A stretch of DNA of 23,893 nt. Source: Proteobacteria bacterium UBA4656 (GTDB lineage Bacteria; Pseudomonadota; Gammaproteobacteria; Xanthomonadales; Ahniellaceae). The stretch spans positions 45,696 to 69,588 of the forward strand of contig DHLY01000015.1 of NCBI GenBank assembly GCA_002405525.1. Reading direction: 5' to 3'. This document shows, in pieces, positions 19,887 through 23,893 of the stretch. Position 1 is the stretch's first letter. The number at the start of each line of letters is the position of its first letter. The notes below the pieces were generated by a model that searched no databases, had not been told where the DNA came from, and worked only from the letters and a program-made list of their open reading frames with translations. The position numbers and the translations under genes were made by a program.

Positions 19887-21220
19887 ACGCCGGCTCTGCG
19901 ACCAGTTCGCTGTTCGATCGCTCGCGCGGCGGGGATCGCGCGCTGCTGCTGCAGCCGGTGCACGGTCGGGAGGACGCCGACGAGTCGCTGGCGGAACTCG
20001 GCGAGCTGGCGCGCTCCGCCGGCGCCGAAGTGCTCGGCGCGCTGACCGCGCGGATCGACAAGCCCAGCCCGCGCTACTACGTCGGGTCCGGCAAGGCTGA
20101 AGAACTGCGCGCCGAGCGCGAGCGGCTCGGCGCTGACGTGGTGCTGGTCAACCATGCCCTGAGCCCGGTGCAGGAGCGCAACCTCGAGAAACTCCTGCAG
20201 TGCCGGGTCGTCGACCGCACGGGCCTGATCCTCGACATCTTCGCCCAGCGCGCGCGCAGCCACGAAGGCAAGCTGCAGGTGGAGCTCGCGCAGCTCAAGC
20301 ACATGAGCACCCGGCTGGTGCGCGGCTGGACCCACCTCGAGCGGCAGCGCGGCGGCGCCATCGGCCTGCGTGGCCCGGGCGAGACCCAGCTCGAACTGGA
20401 CCGTCGCCTGATCGGTGAGCGCATGAAGCAGCTGCAGCGCAAGCTGGAAAGGGTGGATGTGCAACGCGCGCAGGCCCGCCGCGCCCGCCTGCGCGGCGCA
20501 GTGCCGGTGGTCGCGCTGGTCGGCTACACCAACGCCGGCAAGTCGACCCTGTTCAACGCGCTGACGCGAGCCGAGGTCTACGCCGCCGACCAGCTGTTCG
20601 CAACCCTCGATCCCACGGTGCGCAAACTGCCGGGCCTGGCGAGCGGCGCGGCGGTACTGGCGGACACCGTGGGTTTCGTGCGCGACCTGCCGCACGACCT
20701 GGTCGCGGCGTTCCGATCCACGCTCTCGGAGGCGCGCGACGCCGATCTGCTGCTGCACGTGGTCGATGCCCACGATCCGCTGCGCGAACAGCGCATCGGG
20801 CAGGTGAACGCGGTGCTGGCCGAGATCGATGCCGGCGACATCCCGCAGGTCCAGGTGTGGAACAAGATCGACCTGCTGGATGGCGCGGCGCCGGTGCTCG
20901 ACGCGGTTGCCGGCGGCGCCACGCCGCGCGTGTGGCTCAGCGCGCGCGACGGCCGTGGGCTCGATCTGCTGCGGCAGGCGATCGATTCCCGGCTCGCCGT
21001 CGACCGTATCCAGCGCAGGGTGCGGCTGCCGCCGCAGGCTGGCCGCCTGCGGGCGCGCCTGTTCGCTGCCGGGGCGGTGGCCGGCGAGATGGCGGACGAG
21101 TCCGGCTGGGATCTGGAGATCGATGCTCCCCGCAGCGTGGTGGAACCGCTGTTCGGATTGCCCGATGGCGACGGCGCCCTGCTGCGGGGCGCGCTGGGCG
21201 CGGTGCCGGCCGCGGGCTGA
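19883..21220 (+). CDS. hflX: GTPase HflX, probable CTG start
   Basis: HflX is a ribosome-splitting GTPase active on stalled 50S/70S ribosomes under stress. The product (445 residues from the proposed start) has the N-terminal domain (ITRKPSPKYFVGSGK-like segment, here [20 protein letters not shown]) and [20 protein letters not shown]. The glycine-rich linker [19 protein letters not shown] follows, then the G domain: G1 GYTNAGKS at 214-221, G3 DTVGF at 261, G4 NKID at 327 and WLSAR. E. coli HflX begins MFDRY; here LFDRS aligns at codons 10-13, and there is no in-frame ATG, GTG or TTG at or just before it. CTG 19883 overlaps the hfq stop as CTGA and has GAGGA six bases upstream. The first conventional start, GTG 19958, would remove conserved residues. 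Confidence 0.9.
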   Translation: MNAGSATSSLFDRSRGGDRALLLQPVHGREDADESLAELGELARSAGAEVLGALTARIDKPSPRYYVGSGKAEELRAERERLGADVVLVNHALSPVQERNLEKLLQCRVVDRTGLILDIFAQRARSHEGKLQVELAQLKHMSTRLVRGWTHLERQRGGAIGLRGPGETQLELDRRLIGERMKQLQRKLERVDVQRAQARRARLRGAVPVVALVGYTNAGKSTLFNALTRAEVYAADQLFATLDPTVRKLPGLASGAAVLADTVGFVRDLPHDLVAAFRSTLSEARDADLLLHVVDAHDPLREQRIGQVNAVLAEIDAGDIPQVQVWNKIDLLDGAAPVLDAVAGGATPRVWLSARDGRGLDLLRQAIDSRLAVDRIQRRVRLPPQAGRLRARLFAAGAVAGEMADESGWDLEIDAPRSVVEPLFGLPDGDGALLRGALGAVPAAG

Positions 21221-21389
21221 AGACATCCGGCGCGCGCGGACGCCGCGTCATCCGGGCTAGAATCGGGGTTCCGGCGGATTCGTGCCTGGAACCGGCGCGC
21301 AGGATGGGCGCCCCCACGGTCGCGGGATGGCAATCGACAAATCCTTGTCCTCGCGTCCGGCATCCTCGGACGCGTTTACGGAGCAGTGC

Positions 21390-22565
21390 ATGGCTTGGAA
21401 CGAACCTGGCGGCAAGCGGCGCGACCCTTGGCAGGGCGGAGGCGGTGGTGGTGGCGGCGACGCCCCCGACCTCGACGCCATGCTCAAACGCCTGCGCGAC
21501 GGCTTCGGCCGCGTGTTCGGCGGCGGCGGCGGCGGAGCGGGCGTGTGGATCCTGGTCGTCGGGGTGGTCGGGGCGTGGTTCCTGCTCGACTCTTGGCGCA
21601 CCATCGACGAAACCCAGCGCGGCGTCGTGCTGCGCTTTGGCCAGTTCGATCGCCTCATGCAGCCCGGCCTGCGCTTCAAGTGGCCTAGCCCGATCGAGCA
21701 GGTGCTGGTCGTCGACGCCACCCGGGTGCGATCGACCTCGGACCAGGTGCGCATCCTGACCCGCGACGAGAACATCATCAGCGTCGAGTTCAGCGTGCAG
21801 TACACCGTCGGCGACCCGCGCGCCTTCCTGTTCGCCGTTCGCGACCCGGACGAGACGATCCGTGCCGCCGCCGAGAGCGCCGTGCGGCAGGTGATCGGCG
21901 ACAAGACCATGGACCAATCGTTCGGTCAGTTGTCGGAACTGTCCACCGAGGCGCGTGGCGTGCTGCAGTCGCTGCTCGACGAATACAGCCGCAAGGTGCT
22001 CGGCGGCGCGGAGAACCCGGCGGCAACCTCGTTCTTCACGGTCGGGGAGTTCAACTTTCAGAACGTGCGCCCGCCGCCGGAGGTCAAGGAAGCCTTCGAT
22101 GACGCGATCTCCGCCCGCGAGGACAAGCAGCGCCTCGAGAACGAGGCTCGCGCCTATGCCAGCAAGATCGTGCCGGAGGCCCGCGGCCAGGCGGCTCGTA
22201 TCCGGGCCGAGGCGGAGGGCGCTCGTGACGCGCAGGTCGCGGTGGCAGAAGGCGAGGCGCAGCGCTTCTCGCTGCTCGCCGCGCAGTACCGCCAGGCGCC
22301 GGACGTGACCCGCAAGCGCCTGATGCTGGAAACCATGCAGGAATTGCTGGCCGGCTCGCCCAAGGTGATCGTCGAGGGCGGCGGCGAGAACGTCCTCTAC
22401 CTCCCGCTGGACCGTCTTGGTCAGGGCGGCGGCGCGCTGCCGTCGGCGCAGCCGGGTACCGCCTCACCGGCCTCCGGGCCCTCGCGGCCGGCGGCCGCGG
22501 CGCCGGTGATCGACAACCTGCGCGGCAGGGATTCCAGCCGAACGCCGCGGGACGGGAGGAATTGA
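21390..22565 (+). CDS. hflK: HflK, SPFH/band-7 membrane protein of the FtsH-regulating complex
   Basis: HflK forms, with HflC, the large periplasmic cage around the membrane protease FtsH and tunes its action on membrane and regulatory proteins. The 391-residue product starts MAWNEPGGKRRDPWQ, then has a very Gly-rich cytoplasmic segment (about residues 17-50). One membrane segment spans about 50-69 (GVWILVVGVVGAWFLL), followed by the SPFH domain (ETQRGVVLRFGQFDRLMQPG). A long coiled-coil (EAFDDAISAREDKQRLENEA, RIRAEAEGARDAQ) and a Pro/Ala-rich tail complete it. ATG 21390 has GGAG six bases upstream; in-frame upstream starts lack the family N-terminus. Spacing to hflX is 169 bases and to hflC one base. 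Confidence 0.95.
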   Translation: MAWNEPGGKRRDPWQGGGGGGGGDAPDLDAMLKRLRDGFGRVFGGGGGGAGVWILVVGVVGAWFLLDSWRTIDETQRGVVLRFGQFDRLMQPGLRFKWPSPIEQVLVVDATRVRSTSDQVRILTRDENIISVEFSVQYTVGDPRAFLFAVRDPDETIRAAAESAVRQVIGDKTMDQSFGQLSELSTEARGVLQSLLDEYSRKVLGGAENPAATSFFTVGEFNFQNVRPPPEVKEAFDDAISAREDKQRLENEARAYASKIVPEARGQAARIRAEAEGARDAQVAVAEGEAQRFSLLAAQYRQAPDVTRKRLMLETMQELLAGSPKVIVEGGGENVLYLPLDRLGQGGGALPSAQPGTASPASGPSRPAAAAPVIDNLRGRDSSRTPRDGRN

Positions 22566-22566
22566 G

Positions 22567-23430
22567 ATGAAACCGTTCGCGATCTTTGCCGCCCTCGTCG
22601 TGGCCATCGTGGCCTCGAACTCCCTGTTCACCGTGCGCGAGAACGAATACGCCGTGCTGTTCCAGTTCGGCGCCATCAAGCGTTCCGACTACGCGCCCGG
22701 TCTGCACGTCAAGGCGCCGTTCGTGCAGAACGTGCGCAAGTTCGACAAGCGTCTGCTGACGGTCGACTCCGAGCCCGAGCGCTATCTCACGTCCGAGCGC
22801 AAGGACGTGCTGGTGGACTTCTATGCCAAGTGGCGCATTGCCGACGTGGCGCGCTTCTACTCGTCGTTCCAGGGCGACGAGGCGCTGGCCACCCAGCGGC
22901 TGCTGCAGATCGTGCGCGAGCCGCTGCGCCAGGCCTTCCAGCAGCGCAAGCTGCAGGAAGTGGTGGCGGGCCGCGGCGACCTGATCCTGCAGGTGGTGAA
23001 GCTCTCCGACGACGCCGCACGCGCGCTTGGCATCGAGGTGGTCGACGTGCGCATGATCCGCATCGACCTGCCGGAAGACGGCGACGTGCTGCCCAGTGTG
23101 TTCAACCGCATGCGCACCGAGCGCCAGCAGGTCGCCAACGACCTGCGCGGACAGGGCCAGGAGGCGTCCGAGACGATCCGTTCGGATGCCGACCGCCAGA
23201 GCCGCGTGCTGCTCGCGGAAGCGCAGCGCGACGCGCAGAAGATCCGCGGCGAGGGCGATGCGCGCGCGGCCGAGATCTACGCGCGCGCTTACAACACCGA
23301 CCCCGAGTTCTACGCCTTCAACCGCAGCCTCGAGGCCTATCGCGAGTCGTTCCGCGGCAAGGACGGCGTGCTGGTGCTTGACAAGAACTCCGAGTTCTTC
23401 CGCTATTTCGGCGAGGACGCGCGCCGCTGA
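22567..23430 (+). CDS. hflC: HflC, SPFH/band-7 partner of HflK
   Basis: HflC pairs with HflK in the FtsH-regulating complex. The 287-residue product begins MKPFAIFAALVVAIVASNSL, a single N-terminal membrane anchor, followed by the SPFH domain starting FTVRENEYAVLFQFGAIKR. The conserved RYLTSERKDVLVDFYAKWRI and LGIEVVDVRMIRIDLPE segments follow, then a coiled-coil (AEAQRDAQKIRGEGDARAAE) and the FYAFNRSLEAYRESF C-terminal block. GGGAGGAATTGAG precedes the ATG, a strong ribosome site inside the end of hflK. It is one base from hflK, so the two are made together. Confidence 0.97.
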   Translation: MKPFAIFAALVVAIVASNSLFTVRENEYAVLFQFGAIKRSDYAPGLHVKAPFVQNVRKFDKRLLTVDSEPERYLTSERKDVLVDFYAKWRIADVARFYSSFQGDEALATQRLLQIVREPLRQAFQQRKLQEVVAGRGDLILQVVKLSDDAARALGIEVVDVRMIRIDLPEDGDVLPSVFNRMRTERQQVANDLRGQGQEASETIRSDADRQSRVLLAEAQRDAQKIRGEGDARAAEIYARAYNTDPEFYAFNRSLEAYRESFRGKDGVLVLDKNSEFFRYFGEDARR

Positions 23431-23438
23431 CGACGGCA

Positions 23439-23464
23439 CCGGCCGCGCCGCCGCGCGCGGCCGG
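23439..23464 (+). promoter_or_regulatory. Perfect 10-bp GC hairpin after hflC
   Basis: CCGGCCGCGC (23439-23448) and GCGCGGCCGG (23455-23464) pair fully with a 6-base loop, starting 8 bases after the hflC stop. No T-run follows, so it is either a Rho-linked or imperfect terminator, or a 3' mRNA-stabilising structure. It separates hflKC from the small DUF2065 gene. Confidence 0.45.
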
Positions 23465-23510
23465 GCGGGCCGCGGTGGCCGGCCGGACGTGATACGGGAT
23501 CGTCGAGGCC

Positions 23511-23696
23511 ATGCCGAAGGAAATCTGGGTCGCGCTGTGCCTGGTGGTGGTCTTCGAGGGACTGCTGCTGTTCGCGGCCCCGCAGGCCTGGCAGCGCATG
23601 GCGCAGGAGCTCTCGCAGATCGATCCCGGACGTCTGCGCGCCGGCGGCGGCATCGCGGTGATCGTCGGCTTGCTGCTCCTGCAACTGGCCCTCTGA
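23511..23696 (+). CDS. DUF2065 (YjeT-like) small membrane protein
   Basis: This 61-residue protein begins MPKEIWVALCLVVVFEGLLL and has two membrane segments (about residues 5-22 and 44-61) separated by a short polar stretch (QAWQRMAQELSQIDPGRLRA). Family features are the Glu-Gly in the first helix, the FAAPQAW-like FxxPxxW turn, and RxxGGxxxxxGLLLL at the start of helix two. Position between hflC and purA matches yjeT of E. coli. The function of the family is unknown; FtsH/HflKC-linked roles are only suggested by position. There is no clear Shine-Dalgarno sequence; ATG 23511 is the only start in frame with the family N-terminus. Confidence 0.85.
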   Translation: MPKEIWVALCLVVVFEGLLLFAAPQAWQRMAQELSQIDPGRLRAGGGIAVIVGLLLLQLAL

Positions 23697-23837
23697 CCTG
23701 CGCGGCAGGTGCGGCGGGAATCTGGAATAATCCACCTTCGGCGGGTGCGACGCACCGGTCGGTTTGGTTTGAGAGATGCACAACGCGGCGGTGCGACCGC
23801 GGTCCGTGGCGTCAGTTCATTGCAGCAGACAGCCGGC
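23697..23837 (+). promoter_or_regulatory. Upstream region of purA
   Basis: The 141 bases contain a -10-like AATAAT at 23726-23731 without a good -35. GGTGCG-A-CGCACC at 23744-23756 is an odd-centred inverted repeat that could be a protein-binding site. Assignment as the purA promoter region is by position. Confidence 0.3.
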
Positions 23838-23893
23838 GTGAGCAAATCCGTCGTCATCCTCGGCGCTCGATGGGGGTGAGCCGGGGTTTGTCG
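23838..23893 (+). pseudogene. purA: Start of adenylosuccinate synthetase, frameshifted at the window edge
   Basis: From GTG 23838 the translation reads VSKSVVILGARWG and then hits TGA at 23877. PurA proteins start M-x-x-x-V-V-V-L-G-[AT]-Q-W-G-D-E-G-K-G-K, so the first 12 codons are plainly purA (the order hflC-DUF2065-purA is also standard). One extra G in the run at 23872-23876 would restore Trp-Gly; beyond it the bases no longer encode D-E-G-K. Gln is also replaced by Arg. PurA makes adenylosuccinate from IMP, Asp and GTP and is normally indispensable for AMP synthesis. I think poor sequence at a contig end is more likely than a true loss. Confidence 0.65.

Overview
The window is about 23.9 kb of very GC-rich bacterial chromosome that is almost entirely housekeeping genes. 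Gene content and order point to a gammaproteobacterium of the Xanthomonadales/Lysobacterales type: rpsB-tsf-pyrH-frr-uppS-cdsA-dxr-rseP-bamA on one strand, map-glnD-dapD-(arsC-like)-dapE on the other, then miaA-hfq-hflX-hflK-hflC-DUF2065-purA. Assignment to a genus is not possible from the sequence alone. I see no tRNA, rRNA, CRISPR array, insertion sequence, integrase, phage gene or toxin-antitoxin pair.

Layout. (1) Positions 1-8465, minus strand: read from right to left this is rpsB, tsf, (terminator), pyrH, frr, uppS, cdsA, dxr, rseP and the first 66 codons of bamA. It links translation (S2, EF-Ts, ribosome recycling), UMP kinase, isoprenoid/undecaprenyl and phospholipid precursors, and outer-membrane assembly and its stress protease. 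uppS-cdsA-dxr are joined by 4-base overlaps and dxr-rseP by 7 bases. (2) Positions 8466-8872: a divergent, gene-free control region, probably including a structured leader of rpsB. (3) Positions 8873-14909, plus strand: map, glnD, dapD, a YffB-like ArsC-family protein and dapE. The first three overlap; the last two follow after a 273-base spacer. This joins N-terminal Met removal, PII uridylylation (nitrogen sensing) and two steps of lysine/diaminopimelate synthesis. (4) Positions 15087-16181: a free-standing OmpA-family porin/peptidoglycan anchor with its own promoter and a textbook terminator. (5) Positions 16316-19476: a secreted S46-family dipeptidyl-peptidase translationally coupled to miaA. 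(6) Positions 19626-23696: hfq, hflX, hflK, hflC and a DUF2065 membrane protein, followed by the first codons of purA, which are broken by a frameshift 17 bases before the window ends.

Nothing here is convincingly a new biological system. The points most worth checking are: hflX seems to have no AUG, GUG or UUG start and probably begins at a CUG overlapping the hfq stop; the S46 peptidase has Met at the position I expect to hold the specificity-determining Gly/Arg; there are strong hairpins in the hfq leader, rpsB leader, rseP-bamA spacer and hflC-DUF2065 spacer; and purA collapses at the window edge, most simply a contig-end sequence error.
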